From: an uncultured Prevotellaceae bacterium
GTDB taxonomy: Bacteria > Bacteroidota > Bacteroidia > Bacteroidales > Muribaculaceae
Direction: 5' to 3'
Length of the DNA: 64,000 bases
NCBI GenBank assembly: GCA_947306175.1
Contig: CAMZFV010000011.1
Span: forward strand, 1-64,000
A model generated the notes under the pieces. That model did no database searches. It was given only the letters and a program-made list of their open reading frames with translations, and was not told the DNA's origin. Shown here piece after piece: positions 36,004 through 45,793 of this stretch; within the stretch, counting starts at the first letter, position 1, and each line of letters starts with the position of its first letter. The translations under genes and the position numbers were made by a program.

Positions 36004-37329
36004 ATGAAGGAAAAGGACATCTTACTGACGGTGAAGGAGCGCATGGGCATTGACGCGCTCAACGACATGCAGCGGCAGGCATTGGATGCCTGGAAAGCGG
36101 GTGGGGGAGACCTGGTGCTCTATTCGCCCACAGGAACAGGAAAGACGCTGGCTTTTGCCTTGTGTCTGCTCCAGGCGCTCAAGCCTCCCATGCAGCAGTT
36201 GCAGGCTGTGGTGATGTCTCCATCAAGGGAGTTGGTCATGCAAACGGCCGAAATCCTGCGCACGCTAGCCGATGGCTACAAGGTGACGCCCTGCTATGGC
36301 GGCCATGCAGTAAGCGACGAGAAAGCATCACTTTCCGTCACTCCTGACATCATAGTCGCCACGCCTGGTCGCCTGCTCGACCACCAAAAGCGGGGTCATA
36401 TCGACCTGCGTGGCACACGGCTTCTCGTGCTTGACGAGATGGATAAATGCCTGGAATTGGGCTTTGAGGATGAGATGCGACAACTGCTCAAGCAGATGCC
36501 GCGCCTGAACCGTCGCATCTTGGCGTCGGCGACGGTGTTGGATGTCATGCCCGAGTATGTGAGGCTGCACAACCCGTTCACACTCAATGTGCTCGATGAG
36601 GCCGCTCAGCCAGCCGAGCGCATTACGGTGTGGCAGCTGCCCTCGCCCGAGAAGGATAAACTCGACACCCTGTGCCAGCTGTTGCTCAGCCTGGATGGGG
36701 GACGGACCATTGTGTTCGCCAATTACCGCGAGAGCGCCGAGCGCATTCAGCAGGCATTGCGCAAGGGCGGCATTGACGCGGCGTTGTATCATGGTGCCCT
36801 TGACCAGCAGGAGCGGGAGTGTGCCGTGGCTATGCTCAACAACGGCAGTGTGAATGTGCTCGTCTCTACCGACCTGGCCTCGCGTGGCTTGGACATTGAT
36901 ACGGTGGAGCACATCATCCATTACCACCTGCCCGTGAGCGAGCAGGCCTACATCCACCGCAACGGGCGTACAGCCCGTGTGAATGCCACGGGTAACGCTT
37001 ACGTGATCACTGCACCTGATGAGCCTTGCCCCGACTGGATAACGGTTGACGGAAAGTTTGACCTTCATCCTGCCTCTAGGATGGTAAAACCACGGATGGC
37101 GACCCTCTATTTCCAGGCAGGCAAGAAGGAGAAACTCTCACGAGGCGACATCATGGGATTCATCGCTAACAACGGTGGCATCCTCGCCAGCGATATCGGA
37201 CGCATTGACGTGCGTGACCACTATGCGCTTGCCGCTATTCCCCGCAGCCAATGCCAAGAAGTGCTCAAGCGTCTGCAGTCGGCGAAAATCAAGGGCAAGA
37301 AAGTGAGAATATCCTTACTCAAAACATAA
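36004..37329 (+). CDS. DEAD-box-type RNA helicase with DbpA RNA-binding domain
   Basis: A 441-residue superfamily 2 helicase. Walker A is SPTGTGKTLAF near residues 41-51, the Ia motif is PSRELVMQ, Ib is TPGRLLDH, and VI is HRNGRTAR near 319-326. Motif II reads DEMD rather than DEAD, and motif III is ASATV. The last 75 residues resemble the DbpA-type RNA-recognition domain, which targets 23S rRNA in the E. coli protein. A role in ribosome assembly is therefore likely but inferred. Confidence 0.93.
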   Translation: MKEKDILLTVKERMGIDALNDMQRQALDAWKAGGGDLVLYSPTGTGKTLAFALCLLQALKPPMQQLQAVVMSPSRELVMQTAEILRTLADGYKVTPCYGGHAVSDEKASLSVTPDIIVATPGRLLDHQKRGHIDLRGTRLLVLDEMDKCLELGFEDEMRQLLKQMPRLNRRILASATVLDVMPEYVRLHNPFTLNVLDEAAQPAERITVWQLPSPEKDKLDTLCQLLLSLDGGRTIVFANYRESAERIQQALRKGGIDAALYHGALDQQERECAVAMLNNGSVNVLVSTDLASRGLDIDTVEHIIHYHLPVSEQAYIHRNGRTARVNATGNAYVITAPDEPCPDWITVDGKFDLHPASRMVKPRMATLYFQAGKKEKLSRGDIMGFIANNGGILASDIGRIDVRDHYALAAIPRSQCQEVLKRLQSAKIKGKKVRISLLKT

Positions 37330-37400
37330 TATTAGCAGGATTTACACGTTATTAATAAATAGAAGATATACCTTAAACTTAACAAGCTATAGCAATAACT

Positions 37401-39410
37401 ATGAAACCCGAAGAAAGAAAACGAGACCTCTACTTCTTGAAGCTGCTCTCCCGCAGTTTCCCTAACGTGGCAACCGCCAGCACCGAGATCATCAACTTGG
37501 AAGCCATCCTGAACCTGCCCAAGGGAACGGAGCACTTCCTCGCTGACCTTCACGGCGAGTATCTGGCTTTCCAGCACGTGTTGCGCAACGCCAGTGGTAC
37601 CATCAAGCGTAAAGTGGGTGAGATCTTCAACGACTCCCTGGGCACACGTGAGCAGAAAGACCTGTGCACCCTCATCTATTATCCCGCCGAGAAATTGGAG
37701 TTGGTGAAGGATGAGATCACCGACCCCGATGAGCTCCACGACTGGTATTTCATCACCATTAACCGCTTGGTGAAGGTATGCCGCAACGTGTCGTCAAAAT
37801 ACAGCCGTTCAAAGGTCCACAAAGCCCTGCCGCAGGATTTTTCCTACATCATTCAGGAGCTGATGCACGAGCGTAGCAGCGACCCCAACAAGCAGGCCTA
37901 CGTTGACGTGATCGTCAAGACCATCATTTCGACCCACCGTGCCGATGAGTTCATCACAGCCATGTGTAATCTCATTCAGCAGTTGACCATCGACATGCTG
38001 CACATCCTGGGCGACGTCTATGACCGTGGTCCGAGCCCCGACAAGATTATGGATATCCTGTGTGGCTTCCACAATTTCGACATTCAGTGGGGCAACCACG
38101 ACATCCTGTGGATGGGCGCTGCCGCTGGCAACGATTGCAGCATTGCTAATGTGTTGCGTATCGCCTTGCGTTACGGCAATCACGGTGTGCTGGAGGATGG
38201 CTACGGCATCAACCTGCTGCCGCTGGCCACCTTTGCAATGGATACCTACGCAGGCGACCCCTGCGAGCGTTTCCTGCCCAAGGACGGCAGTGCCAAGGAT
38301 CCCGAACGTGCCCGTACTGCCCAGTTGGTTGCACAGATGCACAAGGCCATCAGCATCATCCAATTCAAACTAGAGGCTGCCGCCATCAAGCGTCGCCCCG
38401 ACTTTGACATGATGGACCGCCTGCTGCTCGACAAGATGAACCTCAAGAAGGGCATTATCAAGATCGATGGCAAGGAGTATGAACTGCTCGACACCAATTT
38501 CCCGACGGTGGATCCTAAGAATCCCTATGCGTTGACACCCGAAGAGGAATCTATAGTTAACAAGTTGCACCAGTCGTTTACCGAGAGCGAGAAGTTGCGC
38601 AAGCACATGCTGTGCCTCTTCCGCAACGGTTGCCTCTACACCATTTCCAACGGCAACCTGCTCTACCATGCCTCCATCCCCCTGAACGAGGACGGCACCC
38701 TCAATGATGTTGCTATCCGGGGCGAGAAATTCCACGGTAAGGCGCTGTTGAAGCGTGCGGGCAACCTCATCCGATCGGCTTACTTCGGCTGTGAGGATCC
38801 CGAGGAGCGTGCCTTTGCGATCGATTACCTGTGGTACTTGTGGTGTGGTCAGGATTCACCTGCATTTGACAAGAGCAAGATGGCCACCTTTGAGCGTTAC
38901 TTCATTGCTGACAAGGAGACCCACAAAGAGGTCAAGGGAGCCTATTACACCATGCGCGATAACGCTCAGGTAGTGGATATGATTCTTGACGAGTTCGGCG
39001 TTGAGGGCGAGCACCGCCACATTATTAACGGTCATGTTCCCGTCAAGACCATCAAGGGCGAAAACCCCATCAAGGCTGGCGGTAAACTCATGGTGATTGA
39101 CGGCGGTTTCTCCAAGGCTTATCAGCCCGAGACAGGCATCGCCGGCTATACCCTGGTATATCACTCACGTGGCTTTGACCTCGTGCAGCATGAGCCGTTC
39201 TCATCTATTGACGAGGCGGTGCGCTTGGGACAGGATATTAAGTCCACACGCAGAATGGTCGAGTTGACCAATCATCGCATGCTGGTGAACGACACCGACA
39301 TAGGAGCTGAGCTGCGGTCACAGATTGAGGATCTCAAGGAATTGCTTGATGCCTACCGTTCGGGTGACATCAAGGAACGCAACCTGCGTCCGATCACCAA
39401 TAAGACATAA
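37401..39410 (+). CDS. fbp: Class III fructose-1,6-bisphosphatase
   Basis: A 669-residue metal-dependent phosphatase for gluconeogenesis. The N-terminal segment LPKGTEHFLADLHGEY, then HILGDVYDRGPSPDKIMD near 195-212 and WGNHDILWMGAAAGN near 229-243, carry the metallophosphatase ligands. HIINGHVPVK near 540 supplies the last histidine. Length is typical of the Firmicutes/Bacteroidetes class III enzyme (about 640-670). It starts 71 bases after the RNA helicase gene. Confidence 0.97.
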   Translation: MKPEERKRDLYFLKLLSRSFPNVATASTEIINLEAILNLPKGTEHFLADLHGEYLAFQHVLRNASGTIKRKVGEIFNDSLGTREQKDLCTLIYYPAEKLELVKDEITDPDELHDWYFITINRLVKVCRNVSSKYSRSKVHKALPQDFSYIIQELMHERSSDPNKQAYVDVIVKTIISTHRADEFITAMCNLIQQLTIDMLHILGDVYDRGPSPDKIMDILCGFHNFDIQWGNHDILWMGAAAGNDCSIANVLRIALRYGNHGVLEDGYGINLLPLATFAMDTYAGDPCERFLPKDGSAKDPERARTAQLVAQMHKAISIIQFKLEAAAIKRRPDFDMMDRLLLDKMNLKKGIIKIDGKEYELLDTNFPTVDPKNPYALTPEEESIVNKLHQSFTESEKLRKHMLCLFRNGCLYTISNGNLLYHASIPLNEDGTLNDVAIRGEKFHGKALLKRAGNLIRSAYFGCEDPEERAFAIDYLWYLWCGQDSPAFDKSKMATFERYFIADKETHKEVKGAYYTMRDNAQVVDMILDEFGVEGEHRHIINGHVPVKTIKGENPIKAGGKLMVIDGGFSKAYQPETGIAGYTLVYHSRGFDLVQHEPFSSIDEAVRLGQDIKSTRRMVELTNHRMLVNDTDIGAELRSQIEDLKELLDAYRSGDIKERNLRPITNKT

Positions 39411-39420
39411 CAATTGAGGG

Positions 39421-39500
39421 TAAGACTTTAGTCCTTAGTCTTTAGACCTTAGTTATTAGGTGGCATCCGCATCCTAATGTCTAAGGTCTAAAGTTTAATG
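39421..39500. repeat. Palindromic heptamer element with GGCATCCGC loop
   Basis: The arms CTTTAGACCTTAG (39440-39452) and CTAAGGTCTAAAG (39481-39493) are perfect complements. ATTAGG (39455-39460) pairs with CCTAAT (39473-39478) inside them. The loop TGGCATCCGCAT contains the family core. This is the clearest copy of the heptamer family in the window. It lies between fbp and the OmpA-like gene. Confidence 0.85.
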
Positions 39501-39581
39501 TCTGACATCAAAAAATCAAAAGTCTTTTAAACCTAAATGACATTTTTCTTGTCAAAAATGATGTTTTATAAAATATTTTAC

Positions 39582-39589
39582 TATATTTG
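39582..39589 (+). promoter_or_regulatory. -7 element of the OmpA-like lipoprotein gene
   Basis: TATATTTG lies 56 bases before the ATG, preceded by an AT-rich stretch. Confidence 0.65.
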
Positions 39590-39645
39590 CAGATTGTAAT
39601 GACCAAATTCACATTATTTATTTAATATTTTATTAGATTAGAAAG

Positions 39646-40335
39646 ATGAAAAAGACTTTATGTGTTTTATTGAGTGCAATGTTGATGCTCGGTATTTCGG
39701 GCTGTGGTTCAATGAACAATGCCACTAAGGGTGGCCTGATTGGCGGCGGCAGTGGCGCTGCTATCGGTGCTGGTATTGGTGCCCTTATCGGTAAGGGCAA
39801 GGGTGCCGCTATCGGTGGTGCTATCGGTGCTGTGGCTGGCGGTGTTGCCGGTACACTCATTGGCAAGAAGATGGACAAGCAGGCTCGTGAGTTGGCTCAG
39901 ATCGCTGGTGCTCAGGTTGACACCTGCACTGACGTGAACGGCTTTGAGGGCATCAAGGTGACCTTCGACAACGGTATTCTCTTTGGTTTCAACAGCTCCA
40001 AGCTTGGCAAGAGTGCCGAGGCTTCGCTGACTGAGTTTGCCCAGTCGCTGATCAACAACCCCCAGACCGATGTTCAGATCTACGGTCACACCGACAATGT
40101 GGGTACCCGCGCTGCTAACGAGAAGGTTTCTAACGCTCGTGCCACTGAGGTGAAGAACTACCTGACCAATCAGGGTGTTCCCGGCAAGCGTCTCACCAGC
40201 AAGGGCCTGGCTTATGACTATCCCGTAGCCAGCAACGACACCGAGGCTGGTCGTGCTCAGAACCGTCGCGTGGAGATTTACATCACCGCCAACGAGGACA
40301 TGATCAAGGCTGCTCAGGACGGTACACTCGAGTAA
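39646..40335 (+). CDS. OmpA-family lipoprotein with glycine-zipper domain
   Basis: A 229-residue protein. The lipobox LGISGC places the lipidated cysteine at residue 20. Residues 29-80 are a glycine-zipper membrane segment with GxxxG-type repeats. Residues 110-220 are an OmpA C-terminal domain with the peptidoglycan-binding pattern TDNVGTRAANEKVSNARA and NRRVEI. It resembles YiaD-type envelope-stabilising proteins. Codon use is strongly biased and a good promoter and terminator flank it, consistent with high expression. Confidence 0.93.
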   Translation: MKKTLCVLLSAMLMLGISGCGSMNNATKGGLIGGGSGAAIGAGIGALIGKGKGAAIGGAIGAVAGGVAGTLIGKKMDKQARELAQIAGAQVDTCTDVNGFEGIKVTFDNGILFGFNSSKLGKSAEASLTEFAQSLINNPQTDVQIYGHTDNVGTRAANEKVSNARATEVKNYLTNQGVPGKRLTSKGLAYDYPVASNDTEAGRAQNRRVEIYITANEDMIKAAQDGTLE

Positions 40336-40358
40336 TCACTGATTCCAGTAAGATTTAA

Positions 40359-40395
40359 ACAGGTGGCATCCATCATTGGGTGCCACTTGTTTTAT
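40359..40395 (+). terminator. Terminator after the OmpA-like gene
   Basis: ACAGGTGGCA (40359-40368) pairs with TGCCACTTGT (40381-40390) with one G-T pair, followed by TTTTAT. The remainder of the gap to 40530 is AT-rich with no other feature I can name. Confidence 0.8.
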
Positions 40396-40538
40396 ATGTA
40401 AATAGTTTGTTTATAGAGCCTTTGTGCTTCTTGTTGTTGATGTTTTGGAAAACTTTTTATCATGAATGGAAAATTAAATACCTGAAATTCAACTTATTAA
40501 AATTTTTTTTGAAAAACTTTAGAAAAATTGTCATAAAT

Positions 40539-40569
40539 TTTGTTGTTCAAAATAATAGTATTACCTTTG
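40539..40569 (+). promoter_or_regulatory. Promoter of nrdJ, both elements
   Basis: TTTG (40539-40542) and TACCTTTG (40562-40569) are spaced 19 bases apart. The leader is about 65 bases and shows no cobalamin-riboswitch features. Confidence 0.75.
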
Positions 40570-40641
40570 CGAGGATTTTCCCTTGATGTCAATCATTAGA
40601 CTATTATTACTTAAAAAACCAAGACATAATAAACGATAGCA

Positions 40642-43212
40642 ATGGAACCAAACACCTACACTTATCAACAGGCCTATGAGGCCTCGTTGAAGTACTTTGA
40701 CGGCGATGAACTTGCCGCCAGGGTATGGGCGACAAAGTATGCCCTGAAAGACTCCTTCGGTCACCTCTTTGAGTTGACCCCTGATGACATGCACCGCCGT
40801 ATCGCACGCGAAATCGCCCGCATCGAGAACAAGTATCCTAACCCCTTGAGTGAAGACCGCCTCTTTGAATTGATGAGCCATTTCCGTTACATCGTGCCGC
40901 AGGGTAGCCCGATGGCTGGTATTGGTAACAATTTCCAGGTGGGCTCGTTAAGTAACTGCTTTGTCGTTGGACTTGACGGCGAACCTGACAGTTACGGAGG
41001 CATCCTCAAGATTGACGAGGAGCAGGTACAGCTGATGAAGCGCCGTGGTGGCGTGGGTCATGACTTGTCCCACATCCGTCCCAAAGGCTCACCCGTGAAG
41101 AACAGCGCCCTGACCTCGACGGGTTTGGTGCCCTTCATGGTGCGTTACAGCAACAGCACCCGTGAGGTGGCACAGGATGGTCGTCGTGGTGCGCTGATGC
41201 TCACCGTAAGCATCAAGCATCCCGATGCTGAGTCGTTTATCGACGCTAAGATGGAAGAAGGCAAGGTGACTGGCGCTAACGTGTCAGTACGTATCGACGA
41301 CGACTTCATGAAGGCTGCCGTTGAGGGTAAACCCTATCACCAGCAGTATCCCATTGACAGCGACAAGCCTGTCTATGAGCAGGAGACCGACGCTGCAAAG
41401 CTGTGGGCCAAGATTGTCCACAATGCATGGAAGAGCGCTGAGCCCGGCATCCTCTTCTGGGACACCATCACCCGCGAGTCGGTACCTGACTGCTATGCCG
41501 ATCTGGGCTTCAAGACCATCTCTACCAACCCTTGTGGTGAGATTCCCTTGTGTCCTTACGACAGCTGCCGTCTGATAGCCATCAACCTGTACAGCTACGT
41601 GAAGAACCCCTTCACCCCCGAGGCTTATTTTGACTATGACCTCTTTGCCGAGCATGTGGCTTGTGCCCAGCGCATGATGGATGACATCATCGACCTGGAG
41701 ATGGAGAAGATCGACAAAATCCTCGAAAAGGTGAAGTCAGACCCCGAAACAGGTGAGGTGAAGACCACCGAGACGAACCTGTGGAACAAAATCCGTAACA
41801 AGACCCTCAAGGGTCGCCGTACGGGCGTGGGTACCACGGGTGAGGGTGACATGATTGCCGCGATGGGCTTGCGCTATGGCACTCCCGAGGCCACCGAGTT
41901 CTCGGTGAGCGTTCACCGTGCACTGGCACTGGCCGCTTATGGCTCGTCTGTTCAGATGGCCAAGGAACGTGGCGCCTTTGAAATCTATGACGCAAAGCGT
42001 GAGCAGAATAATCCTTATATCAACCGCCTGCGTGAGGCGGATCCGAAACTCTATGATGAAATGGTCAAGTATGGTCGCCGCAACATCGCTTGTCTGACCA
42101 TCGCGCCCACGGGCACCACCAGCCTGTTGACGCAGACCACCTCGGGCATCGAGCCCGTCTTTATGCCGGTCTATAAGCGCCGCCGTAAGGTCAACCCCAG
42201 CGACAAGGATGTACATGTTGACCTGGTTGATGAGAACGGAGATTCGTTTGAGGAATTCATTGTCTATCACCACAAGCTGGTGACCTGGATGAATACCAAT
42301 AACATTCCTGTTCGCCGTGATTACACACAAGAGGAACTGAATGCCATTGTTGAGAAATCTCCTTATTACAAGGCTACTGCTAACGATGTTGACTGGGTCA
42401 ATAAGGTCCGTATGCAGGGCGAGGTGCAGAAGTGGGTGGACCACAGCATCAGCGTGACCATCAACCTGCCCAACGACATCAGCGAGGAAATGGTCAACAA
42501 ACTCTATGTCGAGGCTTGGCGCAGCGGTTGCAAGGGCTGTACCGTTTATCGTGACGGCTCGCGCACTGGTGTGCTCGTGGCACTGAGCGACAACGACAAG
42601 AAGAAGGAGAAAGAGAAGGAAAATGGTGGCCAAGAGGAGGCTAAACGCTACATGGCTGAAGAGGAGCATATCCTCAAGCGTCCCGTGGAACTGGAGGCCG
42701 ATGTGGTGCGTTTCCAGAACAAGAAGGAGAAGTGGATTGCCTTCATCGGCTTGATTGATGGCCGTCCTTACGAGATCTTCACGGGTATCGCCGATGACGA
42801 TGAGGGTATCTTCTGTCCCAAGTCGGTGACCAAGGGCAAGATCATCAAGGCCGTTGGCGAAGATGGCGTGAAGCGCTACGACTTCCAGTTCATCAACAAG
42901 CGCGGTTTCAAGACCACCATCGAAGGCCTGAGCGAGAAGTTCAACCCCGAGTTCTGGAACTACGCCAAGCTCATCTCTGGTGTGCTTCGCTATGGTATGC
43001 CTATCCCGCAGGTACTCAAACTCGTGAGCAGCCTGGAGCTTGACAGCCAGTCAATCAACACCTGGAAGATGGGTGTGGAGCGTGCCCTCAAGCGCTACAT
43101 CCACAATGGTGAGGCAGCTGCCGAGAAGTGCCCGAACTGCGGCCAGAACACCCTCGTTTATCAGGAGGGCTGCCTCATCTGCACCAACTGCGGTACTTCC
43201 CGCTGCGGATGA
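40642..43212 (+). CDS. nrdJ: Adenosylcobalamin-dependent (class II) ribonucleotide reductase
   Basis: An 856-residue enzyme that makes deoxyribonucleotides using a B12-generated radical. The ATP-cone-like N-terminus is short. The barrel carries SLSNCFVVG near residue 106 (redox cysteine), NPCGEIPL near 297 (radical cysteine) and APTGTTSLLTQT near 490. The C-terminus has a Zn-ribbon, CPNCGQ...CTNCGTSRCG, whose last cysteines may also re-reduce the active site. Homologues in Bacteroidetes are of this length. It is oxygen-independent, which suits a gut anaerobe with access to cobalamin. Confidence 0.96.
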   Translation: MEPNTYTYQQAYEASLKYFDGDELAARVWATKYALKDSFGHLFELTPDDMHRRIAREIARIENKYPNPLSEDRLFELMSHFRYIVPQGSPMAGIGNNFQVGSLSNCFVVGLDGEPDSYGGILKIDEEQVQLMKRRGGVGHDLSHIRPKGSPVKNSALTSTGLVPFMVRYSNSTREVAQDGRRGALMLTVSIKHPDAESFIDAKMEEGKVTGANVSVRIDDDFMKAAVEGKPYHQQYPIDSDKPVYEQETDAAKLWAKIVHNAWKSAEPGILFWDTITRESVPDCYADLGFKTISTNPCGEIPLCPYDSCRLIAINLYSYVKNPFTPEAYFDYDLFAEHVACAQRMMDDIIDLEMEKIDKILEKVKSDPETGEVKTTETNLWNKIRNKTLKGRRTGVGTTGEGDMIAAMGLRYGTPEATEFSVSVHRALALAAYGSSVQMAKERGAFEIYDAKREQNNPYINRLREADPKLYDEMVKYGRRNIACLTIAPTGTTSLLTQTTSGIEPVFMPVYKRRRKVNPSDKDVHVDLVDENGDSFEEFIVYHHKLVTWMNTNNIPVRRDYTQEELNAIVEKSPYYKATANDVDWVNKVRMQGEVQKWVDHSISVTINLPNDISEEMVNKLYVEAWRSGCKGCTVYRDGSRTGVLVALSDNDKKKEKEKENGGQEEAKRYMAEEEHILKRPVELEADVVRFQNKKEKWIAFIGLIDGRPYEIFTGIADDDEGIFCPKSVTKGKIIKAVGEDGVKRYDFQFINKRGFKTTIEGLSEKFNPEFWNYAKLISGVLRYGMPIPQVLKLVSSLELDSQSINTWKMGVERALKRYIHNGEAAAEKCPNCGQNTLVYQEGCLICTNCGTSRCG

Positions 43213-43340
43213 TCCCACTACCAAACAACTGCTTTTATCAAACAACATTCAGGACGATGAACGGTACAACTTGATTAAAATTTTATGTTGTTTGAAGAAG
43301 AATGAAGCGTTTTATTTTTTAAGGCAAAAGTCAGTTTTTT

Positions 43341-43376
43341 AGTGTGTCCTGTCCGATATGGATGGGACACACTTTT
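43341..43376. terminator. Bidirectional terminator between nrdJ and the DUF1963 gene
   Basis: AGTGTGTCC (43341-43349) pairs with GGACACACT (43365-43373), with T-runs on both sides. It ends two convergent genes. Confidence 0.8.
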
Positions 43377-43405
43377 AGAATAATTAGCAAAACTGGTAGT
43401 TTGAA

Positions 43406-44269
43406 TTAGCCGCAGTCCCAGCAGTAGTAGGCGCGGGAGAAGTCGAGGTCGGCTAGGTCGTCTTGGCTGATGAAGATGAAGCCGCTGCCCATGTCACCCC
43501 ACATCACCAGTTCCTTGCGGTCAACGGTCGAGAATTGGGAATCAAGTTGGAACAGGAGTGTGTCGTGCATCTTGATGTCACGGCGCGCATCTTCTTGCGA
43601 GAAAACAGGGTAACCCAGCATCTGGTGGCGAGGACGCTTCATTCCCATATTCTGTTCGTAGTACAGGCAATCATCATTGTCCAGGTATTCATACCACACC
43701 TTGCCCTCATGCATCACGCCAGTGATTTCCTTGATGATGCCAAAGAACATGCGATTAAATCGCCCGTCGGTCACGCCCATCGTGGTCTCTTCGGTCACCA
43801 CATCGATGGGGACTTCACGCTTGACGGGTGTTGCTCTCTCATCAACGGTCTCATGGGTAGGAATGCCTGCAGGTGTGGCACTCTCACCGATTTCCTTGTG
43901 ATAGACAACCTTAAAACCCTCGCCCAAGTCGAAGTTGCCCTGACAGCCGTACATCAGTTCAGGGTTGGCGCTGATGAACCATTGCAGCATACCCTGTTCG
44001 GGCAGCGGTGCTTTCAATCCAGCTTGGGCGCAGTTGATCTGCATGACCATCAGCATGGGTTTGCCGCCTTTGTCGGTGGGGAAGGAGTCACGAGATTCTG
44101 CGGGCCAATAGGGCTTGCCGCCGATTTTGCTGTCAGTCACGGCAGGTTGACGTTCCTCGTTCAACACGAGCCGGTAATGCTCACAGGCCGATCGCTGGTT
44201 GATTTCCTCGGCAATGCGCAAAGCGCGTTCACTCACTTGATCCATATTCTTTTGTTTTTCAGACAACAT
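43406..44269 (-). CDS. DUF1963 (YwqG-like) protein
   Basis: A 287-residue soluble protein. The DUF1963 features are the GGKPYWP segment, MLMVMQINCAQ, LQWFIS and the C-terminal HDTLLFQLDS...WGDMGSGFIFIS. This family has a YwqG-like beta-rich fold of unknown function and is often linked to polymorphic toxin or immunity loci, though nothing like that is adjacent here. The start is either the ATG at 44269 or the one at 44245; the track upstream is only a TTG. Confidence 0.85.
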   Translation of the reverse strand: MLSEKQKNMDQVSERALRIAEEINQRSACEHYRLVLNEERQPAVTDSKIGGKPYWPAESRDSFPTDKGGKPMLMVMQINCAQAGLKAPLPEQGMLQWFISANPELMYGCQGNFDLGEGFKVVYHKEIGESATPAGIPTHETVDERATPVKREVPIDVVTEETTMGVTDGRFNRMFFGIIKEITGVMHEGKVWYEYLDNDDCLYYEQNMGMKRPRHQMLGYPVFSQEDARRDIKMHDTLLFQLDSQFSTVDRKELVMWGDMGSGFIFISQDDLADLDFSRAYYCWDCG

Positions 44270-44323
44270 AGACAACTCTTTTGACAATTAAAGACAAATA
44301 TTGTTGTCTCCGATGTTTGATGA

Positions 44324-45778
44324 TTATTCGGCGTAGTAGCCTTCGATATTGTTGATGCAGGGGCAGGCGCGGCTGTCGAGGATGCGGATGCGCCACTCGT
44401 TGGCCGTCTTCTCGTGGAAACGCACGATGCGTTTGTAGCCGATGGTCGTCGTCTCCTCATCGACAAGCACGGGCACCCACTTGCCGCAGCAGGTCTTGTA
44501 CTCGATGACAAACTCCTTAACGCGCTGACCCAGTGGGATGTATTCTTGCAGCATGATGCGGTTGAGGGTGACATCCTTTTTGGTCTTGATCTCGATTTCG
44601 GCAGCGGTGACACCGTCGCTGGGAGCCCAGTAGGTATTCCAGTCACCGTCACCCATCAAAGCGGCGCTAAATGCATTGTTGCGGGTGTCGCTGGCAGTGA
44701 ATTTGGCACCCGTGAGCAGGTTATCGCCCAGTTCGCGAGTAAGGCGTTCATGCCATTGCACAGCGGTAGCCGAGTCGATGGGATGGATGAGGCCCTCGCG
44801 GTTCACGGGGAAGTTCAGCAGGAACGTGCCGTTGTGGCCCACGCTGCGGTAATACAGGTCCACCAGTTGATCAACGCTCTTGACCATCGTGTCCTCCTTC
44901 TCGTGGTAGAACCACCCTGGGCGGATGCTGGTGTTGCACTCGCTGGCGCACCAGGCATCGCCGTCGGCGTGGCCCGATTGCAGCTCCTCGTATTGGGGGT
45001 AGCCGGGATAGACCTCCTTGATACGCAGGAAGGCCCAGTTGCTGGGATTGGCAAAGCCTTTCTCGTTACCCACCCAGCGGCAGCCGGGACCGCCGTCCGA
45101 GAAGATGATGGCATCAGGCTGCAGGCGGTTAACGATGCCCCAAGCTTTGGGGTAGTTGTAATAGGTGCTGCGGTCGATTTCGCGCTTCTCAGAGGCACCA
45201 CCGTACCAGCCATCACCGCCGTTGGCACCATCGAACCACACCTCGAAAATGTCGCCATATTGCGTCATCAACTCCTCCAACTGGTTATAGTAATAAGTGA
45301 CATATTCGGGTGTGCCATAGCTGGCTTGGTGCCTGTCCCATGGCGAAAGATAGACGCCCAGGCGTATGCCATACTTCTTGCAGGCCTCGGACAGTTCGCG
45401 CACGACATCGCGCTGGAAGGGCGAATTGGCCACGCTGTAGTCGGTATATTTCGAGGGCCACAGGCAGAAGCCGTCATGGTGTTTGCAGGTGAGGATCACG
45501 CCCTTCATGCCCGCTTTGACGATGGTCTGTACCCACTGCTCGCAGTCGAGTCGGGTAGGGTTGAACGCCTCGGCAGGCGTGTCGCCATAGCCCCATTCTT
45601 TATCGGTGAACGTGTTAGGCCCAAAATGGATAAACGCATAGGTCTCTAACTGCTGCCACGCCACTTGCTGCGGCGACGGCACCGGCCCGCAAGGCTCTGG
45701 CGCCTTGCTATTATCGGCCATCGCCATCAATGCAACCATCAGGGCTGCAACTACAGATGATAATCTAATTAGCTTCAT
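44324..45778 (-). CDS. GH29 alpha-L-fucosidase, secreted
   Basis: A 484-residue protein with a signal peptide (ending MAMA, residue 21). The GH29 core has the family motifs FIHFGPNTFTDKEWG, LTCKHHDGFCLWPS (substrate-binding His pair) and EVWFDGANGG, whose Asp is the nucleophile. Residues 345-484 form an F5/8-type-C-like beta-sandwich that may bind sugar. It removes terminal fucose from glycans such as mucin. No SusC/SusD pair is adjacent, so it is an isolated glycosidase. Confidence 0.93.
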   Translation of the reverse strand: MKLIRLSSVVAALMVALMAMADNSKAPEPCGPVPSPQQVAWQQLETYAFIHFGPNTFTDKEWGYGDTPAEAFNPTRLDCEQWVQTIVKAGMKGVILTCKHHDGFCLWPSKYTDYSVANSPFQRDVVRELSEACKKYGIRLGVYLSPWDRHQASYGTPEYVTYYYNQLEELMTQYGDIFEVWFDGANGGDGWYGGASEKREIDRSTYYNYPKAWGIVNRLQPDAIIFSDGGPGCRWVGNEKGFANPSNWAFLRIKEVYPGYPQYEELQSGHADGDAWCASECNTSIRPGWFYHEKEDTMVKSVDQLVDLYYRSVGHNGTFLLNFPVNREGLIHPIDSATAVQWHERLTRELGDNLLTGAKFTASDTRNNAFSAALMGDGDWNTYWAPSDGVTAAEIEIKTKKDVTLNRIMLQEYIPLGQRVKEFVIEYKTCCGKWVPVLVDEETTTIGYKRIVRFHEKTANEWRIRILDSRACPCINNIEGYYAE

Positions 45779-45793
45779 ACCGTAAACATAATT

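Noticed and set aside
40336..40641. Cobalamin riboswitch before nrdJ
   Set aside because: The leader after the -7 box is only about 65 bases and lacks the B12-box type sequence.
44414..45649. 411-codon frame opposite the GH29 gene
   Set aside because: It is antisense to a gene with full catalytic motifs; composition is Val/Ala/Gly-rich, as expected of a shadow frame.
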